Below, piece after piece: positions 36,741 to 44,685 of a stretch of 64,000 nt of DNA. The first letter of the stretch is position 1. The number at the start of each line of letters is the position of its first letter. The notes under the pieces are model-generated. The model saw only the letters and a program-made list of their open reading frames with translations. It was not told the origin of the DNA and did not search any database. This DNA comes from Zooshikella harenae (GTDB lineage Bacteria; Pseudomonadota; Gammaproteobacteria; Pseudomonadales; Zooshikellaceae), in the NCBI RefSeq assembly GCF_018837975.1, contig NZ_JAGSOY010000013.1, forward strand, positions 1 through 64,000, in the 5' to 3' direction. A program made the position numbers and the translations under genes.

Positions 36741-38072
36741 ATGTCGGCAACATCAAACCCACTGCTTACTCCCTGGCGTATCTGGAGCAGACTTGCCCTT
36801 TGGCAACAAATAGTGACAGGTATGGCATTAGGGATTGTAGTTGGCATCACACTAGGCCCCTCAGCTACTGTGCTGAAACCCATTGGTACCTTGTTTGTTA
36901 ACGCGATCAAAATGCTCATCGTGCCATTGGTATTTTGCTCTTTAATTGTTGGTGTTACTTCTATTAAAGATTCGCAAAAAATGGGCCGCATTGGCATTAA
37001 AGCTGTTGCTTTCTACCTTATTAGCACAGCCATTGCCATTTCATTAGGTCTATTGATTGGCACCTTGTTTGAGCCTGGTGCAGGTATGGATCTTGTGGCT
37101 AAAGAGCAGGCTGCCACTCAAGATGCCCCCTCCTTTATCAATACCCTCGTCAGCATGGTGCCACAAAATCCTGTCGCGGCTCTCGCCTCTGGTAAAATCC
37201 TTCAAATCATTGTTTTTGCCGCTGCTTTAGGTGTTGCTCTGAACTTAATTGGCGAAAAAAGCCAACCTGCAGTTGCTGTATTTACCAGTCTTGCCGAAGC
37301 AATGTACAAGCTCACAAGTCTGGTCATGAAATTGGCTCCCTACGGTGTTTTTGCACTGATGGCATCAATCGCTGGCAGTTATGGCCTAGCGGTATTAGAA
37401 AAGCTAATGATTGTCATTGTTGCCGTCTATATTGGCTGTGCTTTGCACATTTATGGTTGTTATGGCCTCTTTATCAGCCTTATCGGTCGTTTAAATCCAG
37501 GGCACTTTTTTAAGAAAATCATCGATGCACAATCCATTGCATTTACCAGCTCCAGTAGCTCAGGAACGCTTCCCGTCAGCTTACGCTGCAGTGAAGAAAA
37601 GCTAGGAGTACCCAAATCAATCTCCAGCTTTGTACTACCGTTGGGGGCAACCATTAACATGGACGGTACAGCGCTCTACCAAGGTGTAACGGCTCTGTTT
37701 GTTGCTCAGGCTTTTGGTATTGACCTTAGCGTTGCAGACTACTTAACCATTATCACCACGGCAACCTTAGCTTCAATTGGTACAGCGGGTGTACCTGGTG
37801 CAGGTTTAATCATGCTCACACTGGTATTAACCACTGTCGGATTACCCGTTGAAGGGGTCGCACTCATTGCAGGTATTGACCGAATATTGGATATGGCCAG
37901 AACAATGGTTAATGTCAGTGGTGATCTTATGGTTACCATGCTGATTAGCAAAAGTGAGCAGGAACTAAACCTAGAAACCTATTTGAGTGAAAGCTCCGCC
38001 GCAAGTACATCAGAGAGTGATAGCGATCAGCCTAAAAATGAGCCTATCAATACTGAAAATACCCTACAGTAG
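36741..38072 (+). CDS. Dicarboxylate/amino acid:cation symporter (DAACS, GltP/DctA-like)
   Basis: 443 aa. DAACS hallmarks are visible: the serine-rich hairpin FTSSSSSGTLPVSL, the NMDGTALYQGVTALFVAQ segment, and the second hairpin TASIGTAGVPGAGLIML-like stretch. The last is followed by a helix with DRILDMARTMVNVSGD, which holds the Asp and Asn residues that bind the amino/carboxyl groups. It should import glutamate, aspartate or C4-dicarboxylates with Na+ or H+. The C-terminal 30 residues are acidic and disordered. GGAG lies 6 bases before the ATG. A strong terminator follows, so it is monocistronic. Confidence 0.94.
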   Translation: MSATSNPLLTPWRIWSRLALWQQIVTGMALGIVVGITLGPSATVLKPIGTLFVNAIKMLIVPLVFCSLIVGVTSIKDSQKMGRIGIKAVAFYLISTAIAISLGLLIGTLFEPGAGMDLVAKEQAATQDAPSFINTLVSMVPQNPVAALASGKILQIIVFAAALGVALNLIGEKSQPAVAVFTSLAEAMYKLTSLVMKLAPYGVFALMASIAGSYGLAVLEKLMIVIVAVYIGCALHIYGCYGLFISLIGRLNPGHFFKKIIDAQSIAFTSSSSSGTLPVSLRCSEEKLGVPKSISSFVLPLGATINMDGTALYQGVTALFVAQAFGIDLSVADYLTIITTATLASIGTAGVPGAGLIMLTLVLTTVGLPVEGVALIAGIDRILDMARTMVNVSGDLMVTMLISKSEQELNLETYLSESSAASTSESDSDQPKNEPINTENTLQ

Positions 38073-38091
38073 ACTTGTATAAATAACATTG

Positions 38092-38123
38092 GGTTGAAAG
38101 CATTTGCTTTCAACCATTTTTTA
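38092..38123 (+). terminator. Intrinsic terminator after the symporter gene
   Basis: The 10-bp perfect stem GGTTGAAAGC / GCTTTCAACC has a 4-base loop and is followed by ATTTTTT. Confidence 0.92.
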
Positions 38124-38194
38124 CCTTTACCTTTTTTCAGTCTACAACCTCTTCTCACCCCCCAATAAAATACCTGCTCCATTGCTTAACTTAT

Positions 38195-38230
38195 GGGCAC
38201 CTCTAAAAAAGTGCATTTTTAGAGATGTCC
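38195..38230. repeat. Short palindromic mini-element flanked by TTAT repeats
   Basis: 36 bases. The left end GGGCACCTCTAAAAAA and the right end TTTTTAGAGATGTCC are inverted repeats. TTAT directly flanks both sides (38191-38194, 38231-38234), like a target duplication. The same ends bound the 140-bp element at 55408-55547, so this looks like an internally deleted copy. It lies just upstream of the DUF1538 operon promoter. Confidence 0.7.
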
Positions 38231-38251
38231 TTATGAGTCAACATCATAATT

Positions 38252-38281
38252 TTGCTACCATCATGTGATGGCAGGTATAAT
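38252..38281 (+). promoter_or_regulatory. Putative promoter and operator of the DUF1538 operon
   Basis: The -35-like TTGCTA (38252-38257) and a perfect -10 TATAAT (38276-38281) are 18 bases apart. The spacer begins with the inverted repeat CCATCA-TG-TGATGG (38258-38271). A palindrome between -35 and -10 is a typical place for a repressor site. The regulator is unknown. The first operon gene starts about 57 bases downstream. Confidence 0.6.
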
Positions 38282-38337
38282 TTTTCATGAGGATGTATAG
38301 TGATATCTACAACACATAAAGCATACCAGGATCATTT

Positions 38338-39087
38338 ATGCTGTATACGGGACTTATTGCGCTTGTAAAATCCACCCTTAGCAGCCTCCGCGATCTCACT
38401 CCCATTCTCCTCGTTGTCACTTTTTTTCAACTTTTTGTACTTCAACAACCTCTTCCCCACTTTTGGCAACTTATGGGGGGATTACTGTGTGTTCTTATTG
38501 GTCTTACATTATTTATACATGGCCTGGAAACAGGGCTTTTCCCAATTGGGGAAACAATGGCAAAAGCACTGGCTCATAAAGGCAGTCTAGCCTGGCTATT
38601 TGCATTTTCGTTTGCACTTGGCTTTGGCACAACTGTCGCTGAACCCGCCCTTATTTCTGTATGTCAAGAAGCAGCAGAAGTCGCAGCAGAAGAAGGTATT
38701 ATTGCATTCAATCAACAGGCTCAAAACGCTTATGCCTATGGGTTGCGCTTTACAGTCGCACTATCTGTTGGTATCGCTATTATGGTAGGGGTACTGAGAA
38801 TACTACAAAACTGGCCTTTACACTTATTAATGATCGCCGGCTATGTGATCGTCACATTGATAACCCTAGTAGCGCCACAAGAAATTATTGGCATTGCTTA
38901 TGACTCCGGTGGCGTCACCACATCAACTATCACTGTACCACTCGTCACTGCGTTAGGTGTAGGCTTAGCCTCGGCTATTAAAGGTCGAAATCCCTTAATT
39001 GACGGTTTTGGACTCATCGCTTTTGCGTCACTTTTCCCTATTATTTTTGTCATGATATTTGGTATGGTGGTGCAATGGCTTGGATAA
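38338..39087 (+). CDS. DUF1538 integral membrane protein, subunit A
   Basis: 249 aa with about 6-7 hydrophobic segments. The family motifs are [31 protein letters not shown] in a loop, [20 protein letters not shown] and [18 protein letters not shown]. The repeated polar residues in membrane stretches ([17 protein letters not shown]) suggest a transport or channel path, but no function is established for DUF1538 to my knowledge. AGGA lies about 6 bases before the ATG. It is the first gene of a four-gene operon and overlaps the next gene by 13 bases. Confidence 0.85.
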   Translation: MLYTGLIALVKSTLSSLRDLTPILLVVTFFQLFVLQQPLPHFWQLMGGLLCVLIGLTLFIHGLETGLFPIGETMAKALAHKGSLAWLFAFSFALGFGTTVAEPALISVCQEAAEVAAEEGIIAFNQQAQNAYAYGLRFTVALSVGIAIMVGVLRILQNWPLHLLMIAGYVIVTLITLVAPQEIIGIAYDSGGVTTSTITVPLVTALGVGLASAIKGRNPLIDGFGLIAFASLFPIIFVMIFGMVVQWLG

Positions 39088-39869
39088 CAGATTTTTTTCT
39101 TAGCTTTTTTGTAACGATGAGAGATGTCCTTCCCATCGCTATCATTTTGTTTGGTTTTCAGCACTTTGTTATACGCCGTCCTATACCCAACATTCGTCGG
39201 GTATTAATTGGATTTATTTACGTTATTGTTGGCCTAACATTATTTCTTATTGGCTTAGAACATGCTCTGTTTCCATTAGGCGAATTAATGGCAAAGCAAT
39301 TAACGGCTATCGATTTTTTGGCGCCAGATGGCAACAGAAGCTCTCCACTAACTTGGCAGGATTATTATTGGGTTTACCTCTTTGCAATTGCTATTGGCTT
39401 TAGCACGACGATTGCCGAACCCTCTTTAATGGCTGTTGCTATAAAGGCTAGTGAAGTATCAGGTGGAGGCATTCATGCCTGGAGCTTACGCGTTGCAGTA
39501 GCAATTGGTGTAGCCATCGGTATTGGGCTGGGGGCCTATCGTATCGTGACAGGATTGCCCATTCATTATTTTATTGTGGCAGGCTATATTATTGTCATTA
39601 TACAAACCTACTTTGCCCCTAAACTCATTATTCCTTTAGCCTATGATTCAGGAGGTGTTACAACATCTACTGTAACGGTACCCCTAGTCACAGCACTCGG
39701 GCTGGGCCTTGCAGAAACTGTCCCTGGCCGTAGTCCACTGATAGATGGGTTTGGCCTTATTGCTTTTGCCAGTTTATTTCCCATGATAACAGTGATGGCT
39801 TACGCTCAATTAGTAGACTACTGGATTAAACGTAAAGCGAATAAACAGAGCAAGCATGGAGCTGAATAA
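39075..39869 (+). CDS. DUF1538 integral membrane protein, subunit B
   Basis: 264 aa, paralogous to the previous gene. It shares [60 protein letters not shown] and [18 protein letters not shown]. It has a slightly longer hydrophilic insert after the second helix region ([20 protein letters not shown]). The basic C-terminus ([11 protein letters not shown]) suggests a cytoplasmic end. The 13-base overlap with subunit A and the single-base overlap with the PII-like gene argue for fixed stoichiometry. Most simply, A and B form a heteromeric membrane complex. Confidence 0.85.
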   Translation: MAWITDFFLSFFVTMRDVLPIAIILFGFQHFVIRRPIPNIRRVLIGFIYVIVGLTLFLIGLEHALFPLGELMAKQLTAIDFLAPDGNRSSPLTWQDYYWVYLFAIAIGFSTTIAEPSLMAVAIKASEVSGGGIHAWSLRVAVAIGVAIGIGLGAYRIVTGLPIHYFIVAGYIIVIIQTYFAPKLIIPLAYDSGGVTTSTVTVPLVTALGLGLAETVPGRSPLIDGFGLIAFASLFPMITVMAYAQLVDYWIKRKANKQSKHGAE

Positions 39870-40219
39870 TGCACTTTAAATTAATTGTTGCATTTGTCGA
39901 TGATTCAAAGACAAATGCTGTTATAGAAGCAGCACGTGGAGCAGGAGCCACAGGTTCAACGCTGATTAACAACGCGCGTGGTGAAGGACTTTCTGGTACT
40001 AAAACATTCTTAGGGCTCTCACTGGAAACGCAACGAGATGTTTTACTCTTTTTGGTTGAAGAACACCTTAGCCGTAAGATTCTTGAACAAATTGCCATTG
40101 CAGGAGAGTTTGATACCTCGCCAGGCACAGGTATTGCTATTCAGTTGGATGTTGAAGATGCAGTGGGTGTTGCCCACCAAATCGATGAATTAACCAATAA
40201 AGTAGAGCAGGCATTATGA
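39869..40219 (+). CDS. PII-like signal protein
   Basis: 116 aa. The start [20 protein letters not shown] is PII-like, followed by ARGAGATGSTLINNARGEGL (the ATGST segment aligns with GATGVT of GlnB). The T-loop part GEGLSGTKTFLGLSLETQRD lacks the Tyr that is uridylylated in GlnB/GlnK. The core continues VLLFLVEEHLSRKILEQIAI then AGEFDTSPGTGIAIQLDVED, with GTGIAIQ at the position of the B-loop. Thus it is a PII-superfamily trimer that probably binds a nucleotide and docks on the DUF1538 membrane proteins. It starts on the last base of the DUF1538 subunit B stop and overlaps the CBS gene by 4 bases. Confidence 0.85.
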   Translation: MHFKLIVAFVDDSKTNAVIEAARGAGATGSTLINNARGEGLSGTKTFLGLSLETQRDVLLFLVEEHLSRKILEQIAIAGEFDTSPGTGIAIQLDVEDAVGVAHQIDELTNKVEQAL

Positions 40220-40629
40220 GCAAGCCCACACTCATTCGTGTTCGAGATATTATGAAAGACAATTTTCTGAAAATTAATGGGCTAAAAACTGTTCGGGAGG
40301 CAATTAATAGTTTACGCCAGGCTGATGCACATACCCTTATTGTTGAAAAGCGTCATGAGAATGATGAATACGGTATTGTTGTCTTAGCGGATATTGCTAA
40401 AAATGTGCTTGCTAAGGATCGAGCACCAGAGCGAGTTAATGTTTACGAAATTATGTCTAAACCTGTACTCAGTGTGGACCCGGATATGGATATTCGCTAC
40501 TGCTCCCGACTCTTCGACCGCTTTGGTCTATCCACAGCACCCGTCATCCAAGATGGACAAGTTATTGGCATCATTACCTACCAAGAAATTGTGCTTCATG
40601 GACTGTGTTCGACACCACCTAATACCTAA
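40216..40629 (+). CDS. CBS-pair domain protein
   Basis: 137 aa made of two CBS motifs and nothing else. CBS1 is VRDIMKDNFLKINGLKTVRE with the end GIVVLADIAKNVLAKDRAPE; CBS2 is VYEIMSKPVLSVDPDMDIRY with VIGIITYQEIVLHGL. Such pairs bind adenine nucleotides and tune transporters or enzymes. It is the last gene of the operon, 4 bases overlapping the PII-like gene (ATGA). It likely senses cell energy status for the DUF1538 complex; this is inference from context. Confidence 0.88.
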   Translation: MSKPTLIRVRDIMKDNFLKINGLKTVREAINSLRQADAHTLIVEKRHENDEYGIVVLADIAKNVLAKDRAPERVNVYEIMSKPVLSVDPDMDIRYCSRLFDRFGLSTAPVIQDGQVIGIITYQEIVLHGLCSTPPNT

Positions 40630-40691
40630 AAAAATAAGCTCAAACGACAATGCTAAACATTATTCTGTGAAAGTGAATGCAACTATAGAAA

Positions 40692-40802
40692 CTAAACTAC
40701 TGATAACAAAAACAACCAACACACTAACATACTTAACAGGGCTGAAATTAAAACCCAATGTTTTCCTAACCAGCCATCCATTCGTTGAAAATTAACACGC
40801 AT
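40692..40802 (-). CDS. Fur-controlled 36-residue membrane peptide
   Basis: 36 codons from the ATG at 40802. The start is fixed by GGGGGATGGT directly upstream, a strong ribosome binding site. The product begins MRVNFQRMDGWLGKHW and continues with the single hydrophobic helix LISALLSMLVCWLFLLSVV up to the stop at 40692. The N-terminus is basic and hence probably cytoplasmic. No family is recognised. A sigma-70 promoter with an overlapping Fur box lies 18-63 bases upstream. It sits between the 3' ends of the CBS gene and the amino-acid binding protein gene. Its size keeps it below usual ORF cutoffs. Confidence 0.68.
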   Translation of the reverse strand: MRVNFQRMDGWLGKHWVLISALLSMLVCWLFLLSVV

Positions 40803-40820
40803 ACCATCCCCCTATACGCA

Positions 40821-40865
40821 AATGAGAATAATTCTCATTATATATTAATTTTCAGCACCTGTCAT
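40821..40865 (-). promoter_or_regulatory. Sigma-70 promoter overlapped by a Fur box
   Basis: Read on the minus strand: -35 ATGACA (40865-40860), a 17-base spacer, -10 TATAAT (40842-40837), then the palindrome AATGAGAATTATTCTCATT (40839-40821), whose arms match exactly around one central base. It is a near-perfect Fur consensus (GATAATGATAATCATTATC type). It overlaps the -10 by 3 bases and extends downstream, where Fur-Fe would block RNA polymerase. It reads into the 36-codon gene at 40802. Confidence 0.85.
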
Positions 40866-40894
40866 AAAAAAGGCTGCTATAAAGAGCAGCCTTT
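40866..40894 (-). terminator. Intrinsic terminator of the amino-acid binding protein gene
   Basis: The 10-bp perfect stem AAAGGCTGCT / AGCAGCCTTT has a 6-base loop; on the minus strand a T-run follows. It insulates the adjacent Fur-box promoter from the upstream gene. Confidence 0.92.
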
Positions 40895-40912
40895 GTGAAC
40901 ACATACCACCAA

Positions 40913-41689
40913 CTAGTCGCCATAAATATCAAAATCAAAGTATTTTTTCTGTACCTTATCGTAGGTACCATCTTTCCTGATCTTTTCAATCGCAGCATTG
41001 AGCTTATCTTTTAAGCCTTTATCCCGCTTACGAACCGCAACCCCCATACCTTCACCAAACCATTTCTTGTTGGTAATCTTAGGGCCAATAAACTCGTACT
41101 TATCGCCACCCGCTTTTTTAAGAAAACCATCTTGTAAAGGAATTGAGTCACCCAAAATTAAATCTAACCGGCCAGCTTTCATATCCAGATAAACTTCATC
41201 TTGTGTACTATATCGTTTGATATTAACCAACCCTTGGTATTTATCAGAGATATAACTATCAAAGGTACTGGAACGAAGCACACCAATTGTCTTACCTTTT
41301 AGGCTGTCTTCATTGATTTCAACATCACTACCTTTCTTACGTAGAAAACGAGCAGGTGTATGATAGTACTTATTGGTAAAATCCACTTTACGCTTACGTT
41401 CTTCAGTGATCGACATTGAAGCAATAATGGCATCGTATTTCCTCGCCATCAAAGCAGGAATCATGCCATCCCAATCCTGAGGAACCAGCACACATTTAGC
41501 TTTCATTGCTGCACAAAGTGCATTTGCCATATCAATATCAAAGCCTACGATAGAACCGTCAGGTGCTGTTTCGCTAAACGGAGGAAAGGCTCCTTCTACA
41601 CCAAAACGAACTGTTTTCCAGTCTTTAGCCACTGCTGCTGTTGATGCTACAGCAGACACCACAAAGGCTAACGCGAGACGTTTTATCAT
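40913..41689 (-). CDS. ABC transporter substrate-binding protein for basic/polar amino acids (ArgT/HisJ-like)
   Basis: 258 aa. The signal peptide ends VASTAAVAKD. The ligand-binding blocks are FGVEGAFPPFSETAPDGSIV then GFDIDMANALCAAMKAKCVL, VPQDWDGMIPALMARKYDAI and IASMSITEERKRKVDFTNKY. The Asp in GFDIDMANAL and the Arg in ERKRKVDF are where HisJ-type proteins grip the amino acid alpha-groups. Specificity is likely lysine, arginine, ornithine or histidine. No permease or ATPase gene is adjacent, so it is a stand-alone binding protein that must work with a transporter encoded elsewhere. AAGGGAG lies 5 bases upstream of the ATG. Confidence 0.92.
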   Translation of the reverse strand: MIKRLALAFVVSAVASTAAVAKDWKTVRFGVEGAFPPFSETAPDGSIVGFDIDMANALCAAMKAKCVLVPQDWDGMIPALMARKYDAIIASMSITEERKRKVDFTNKYYHTPARFLRKKGSDVEINEDSLKGKTIGVLRSSTFDSYISDKYQGLVNIKRYSTQDEVYLDMKAGRLDLILGDSIPLQDGFLKKAGGDKYEFIGPKITNKKWFGEGMGVAVRKRDKGLKDKLNAAIEKIRKDGTYDKVQKKYFDFDIYGD

Positions 41690-42102
41690 TTTTTACTCCC
41701 TTACTTCACCTATATAACCGCAGGCCACGTCACTTTATAAAATTCAAAGGATCTCCACATAAAACACGCTGCTTGTAGCCTTTTTATTATTCAGCACTTC
41801 ACTCTTTTCTTCTGGTGAGGTACGAAGACTTTATATATCTCAGTCAACGTGTCGTGGTTCCACTTTATAAAGCTTCTGCCTTTTATAAATATAAAAAAAC
41901 AGTGATCTATAATCACTTAACAGCTTACCCTAGCACTCTTATAATAATTTGCAATATACATTCACACAAAGCACCAGCACCATCGTGGTTATCCGTTATT
42001 GTCCTTATTGTTTTCCTACCTATCCACGCGCAAACTAGTACTGCTTTCACGCTCAACCAAAAACCAAAGCATTAATCTGAGCGCAGTGAACAAGGGATAA
42101 CC
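41690..42102. other. Divergent intergenic region between binding protein and aspA
   Basis: About 410 bases. A GTG-started frame at 41815-42075 has no family resemblance and is not supported. The region must hold the promoter of aspA and that of the binding protein gene. No clear operator is visible. Confidence 0.45.
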
Positions 42103-43548
42103 ATGCTGAACAATTCGCCACTTAGCAGTAATGTGAATACAGATAAAGTTCGCAAAGAAAAAGACTTACTTGGAGAAAAAGAAGTACCTATCAATGCCTA
42201 CTACGGCATCCAAACCCAACGTGCGATTGAAAACTTCCAGATTACTGGCGTCTCAATCAATCTCTTTCCAACGCTGGTAACAGCGCTGGCAATGGTTAAA
42301 AAAGCAGCCGCCAAAACCAATGCTGAATTAAAGCAACTCCCACAACATAAGACAGATGCTATTTGCCAAGCCTGTGATGATGTAATGGCAGGAAGATTAC
42401 ACGAACATTTTCTTGTCGATGTTATACAAGGTGGTGCTGGCACCTCAACCAATATGAATGCTAATGAAGTAATCGCTAACCGCGCATTGGAAATTTTGGG
42501 ACATAAAAAAGGCGAATATGAACATCTACACCCTAACAATGATGTCAATATGAGTCAGTCCACAAATGATGTTTATCCAACAGCCGTACGTATGGCCATC
42601 ATTCTGAAACATAGTGAGCTGGTGATCGCCGCCCAACAATTACAACGGAGCCTACAAGAAAAAGGGACCGAGTTTGCGGATGTCATAAAAATGGGACGGA
42701 CTCAATTACAAGATGCAGTTCCTATGACATTAGGTCTAGAATTCAATGCTTATGCAACCACTATTGGTGAAGATGTTGAGCGTATTAAATGGTTAACAGA
42801 CCTTTTCAAAGAAGTTAATTTAGGGGGGACAGCTATTGGTACAGGTATCAATGCTGATCAATCCTATGGACAAATTGCCATTAAGCACCTGTCACGTATT
42901 GCTTGTATCGACTTATGCCAGGCATCTGATTTGGTAGAAGCCACTTCAGACATGGGCGCTTTTGTTTTATTTTCCAGCATGTTGAAACGCTTTGCGATTA
43001 AACTATCAAAAATATGCAACGATTTACGTTTATTAAGTAGTGGGCCTACTGCTGGACTAAACGAAATAAACCTACCACAAATGCAGCCTGGCTCATCAAT
43101 AATGCCAGGTAAAGTTAACCCCGTGATTCCAGAAGCGGTTAACCAGGTTGCTTATAATGTTATAGGAAACGATCTTTGTGTGAGCATGGCGGCTGAGGCC
43201 GGTCAGCTCCAGCTCAATGTCATGGAACCCGTCATTGCTTACAAAATACTTGAATCAATACAAGAACTGACTAATGCCACCATAATGCTAAGTGAAAAGT
43301 GCATCAAAGGTATAACGGCTAACAAGGAGCGTTGTCGAGATTACGTAGACAATAGCATTGGCATTGTGACCGCATTAAATCCTTATATTGGCTATGAAAA
43401 TGCCAGCCGAATTGCTAAGCAAGCACTGGCAACAGGGAGACGAGTTGTTGATTTGGTCAAAGAAGAAGGGCTCATCGCTGAAGATCAACTCGCTGAAATC
43501 CTCAAGCCAGAAAATATGCTTACCCCTCATAATTTACAGAAAAAATAA
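42103..43548 (+). CDS. aspA: Aspartate ammonia-lyase
   Basis: 481 aa. It converts L-aspartate reversibly to fumarate and ammonia. Family landmarks are VIQGGAGTSTNMNANEVIAN, HPNNDVNMSQSTNDVYPTAV, the HGH-type region replaced by IKMGRTQLQDAVPMTLG, and the fumarase/aspartase signature GSSIMPGKVNPVIPEA. In this signature the catalytic loop Ser lies in SSIMPG. The 15-20 extra N-terminal residues are polar. AAGGGA is close before the ATG. The DAACS symporter and a TRAP system in the same window could supply aspartate or take up fumarate, but they lie kilobases away. Confidence 0.95.
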   Translation: MLNNSPLSSNVNTDKVRKEKDLLGEKEVPINAYYGIQTQRAIENFQITGVSINLFPTLVTALAMVKKAAAKTNAELKQLPQHKTDAICQACDDVMAGRLHEHFLVDVIQGGAGTSTNMNANEVIANRALEILGHKKGEYEHLHPNNDVNMSQSTNDVYPTAVRMAIILKHSELVIAAQQLQRSLQEKGTEFADVIKMGRTQLQDAVPMTLGLEFNAYATTIGEDVERIKWLTDLFKEVNLGGTAIGTGINADQSYGQIAIKHLSRIACIDLCQASDLVEATSDMGAFVLFSSMLKRFAIKLSKICNDLRLLSSGPTAGLNEINLPQMQPGSSIMPGKVNPVIPEAVNQVAYNVIGNDLCVSMAAEAGQLQLNVMEPVIAYKILESIQELTNATIMLSEKCIKGITANKERCRDYVDNSIGIVTALNPYIGYENASRIAKQALATGRRVVDLVKEEGLIAEDQLAEILKPENMLTPHNLQKK

Positions 43549-43622
43549 TTGTCACACAGGTTACGCTTCTAACCTGCAATGCAGAAAGGGGGACTCACCC
43601 CCTTCTGGCTCTGGCTCAATTT

Positions 43623-44498
43623 CTAGTAGTCAGATAAGTTCAAATCTTTTTCAGTCACAATATCTGTTATAAATTCGGCGGGCACCACTTCAAAGTATTG
43701 GTTCATGACATCCACTCCAGGCAACTGAGGCAGTTCCAGCTCCTCTGGTGCATGTTGCTCTAAGGTCAACGCTTCTGCGGTAAATGCCTGCCTCTTAAAG
43801 CTTTCACAGACTACATAGACTGGCTTCTGATACTCTTTAGCGGCAAGCGCTAACAAGAAGCTACCACTTTTGTTAACGACACTACCATCGGCCAGAATAC
43901 AGTCAGCGCCTAAAATAACAGCATGAACTTTTGGTATCACAATACCTACTTGAGCATCAGTAATGTAAGTACATGGAACACCTAACACTGATGCGTAGGC
44001 TGCTAAACGCTTCCCCTCATTACCAGGCCTGGACTCAGTACAAATAATACGATAGTTATCCCTTGATAGTTGCGATAGTAACTCTTTGACCGTTGAGCTG
44101 TAACTATGGGTTAACAAACACCCTGACCGAGGTAAAAGCGTTTGTAATAACTCAACGGCTTCTTGTACTGCATTATGAGAGCAGTCCACCAGTTCTAGTG
44201 CAATAGAAGAAGCCTCACGTAAATCTTCCATTGATGTGACGCGTTTCTGCCAACATTCAATTAAACCTGCAATTGCCCCCATACAAGGACGAATAGACTT
44301 TAATCGGTTTACCAACTCAGAAACTGTCTGCTGAGCATGTTGTTTATTGGGCAAACGATCAGCAAGGCAGCAAAAGTCTGCCAATGCCATCAAGGTTTGA
44401 CGTGCTATTTGACTTGCACCATCAGTCAGGTTTGAGCTGATTTCCTGACAAATCTGTTCATTAAGTTGCTGCAAATCGTCTTCAGTTGGTAAACTCAT
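43623..44498 (-). CDS. eIF-2B alpha/beta-like protein (IF-2B superfamily)
   Basis: 291 aa. The C-terminal half shows the IF-2B/MtnA/ribose-1,5-bisphosphate isomerase fold: ESRPGNEGKRLAAYASVLGV, VHAVILGADCILADGSVVNK then SGSFLLALAAKEYQKPVYVV. The key acidic residue lies in GADCILADG. The N-terminal half is helical. It resembles the archaeal and bacterial sugar-phosphate isomerases of this family more than the MtnA enzymes, but I cannot assign a substrate. AGGA precedes the ATG. It converges with aspA, 74 bases apart. Confidence 0.75.
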   Translation of the reverse strand: MSLPTEDDLQQLNEQICQEISSNLTDGASQIARQTLMALADFCCLADRLPNKQHAQQTVSELVNRLKSIRPCMGAIAGLIECWQKRVTSMEDLREASSIALELVDCSHNAVQEAVELLQTLLPRSGCLLTHSYSSTVKELLSQLSRDNYRIICTESRPGNEGKRLAAYASVLGVPCTYITDAQVGIVIPKVHAVILGADCILADGSVVNKSGSFLLALAAKEYQKPVYVVCESFKRQAFTAEALTLEQHAPEELELPQLPGVDVMNQYFEVVPAEFITDIVTEKDLNLSDY

Positions 44499-44685
44499 AG
44501 CTCAATTCCTATCCAACAATACTGGCCCTATAAGTAATTATCGTAAGCCTGACGGTAATTGCTCGTATTTAGTGCTTAGTGGTACACCTCCTAGAATAAT
44601 CATTAATAGACGTGCTAAATGGTCTTAGTCTCAACGCTTATAAAATGAGGGTCTGCTCACAGTCCCTAGCAAGGAAAAGGTATGA

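Noticed and set aside
40394-40795. 133-codon plus-strand frame overlapping the CBS gene
   Set aside because: It is a different frame of the CBS gene, which is strongly supported; its tail runs antisense to the 36-codon Fur-box gene and has no own start signal.
41815-42075. 86-codon GTG frame upstream of aspA
   Set aside because: No convincing ribosome binding site spacing, no recognisable domain, low-complexity AT-rich translation; more likely the aspA promoter region.
43582-43606. G/C-rich hairpin after aspA as terminator
   Set aside because: The stem has a bulge and no T-run follows on either strand within a useful distance.
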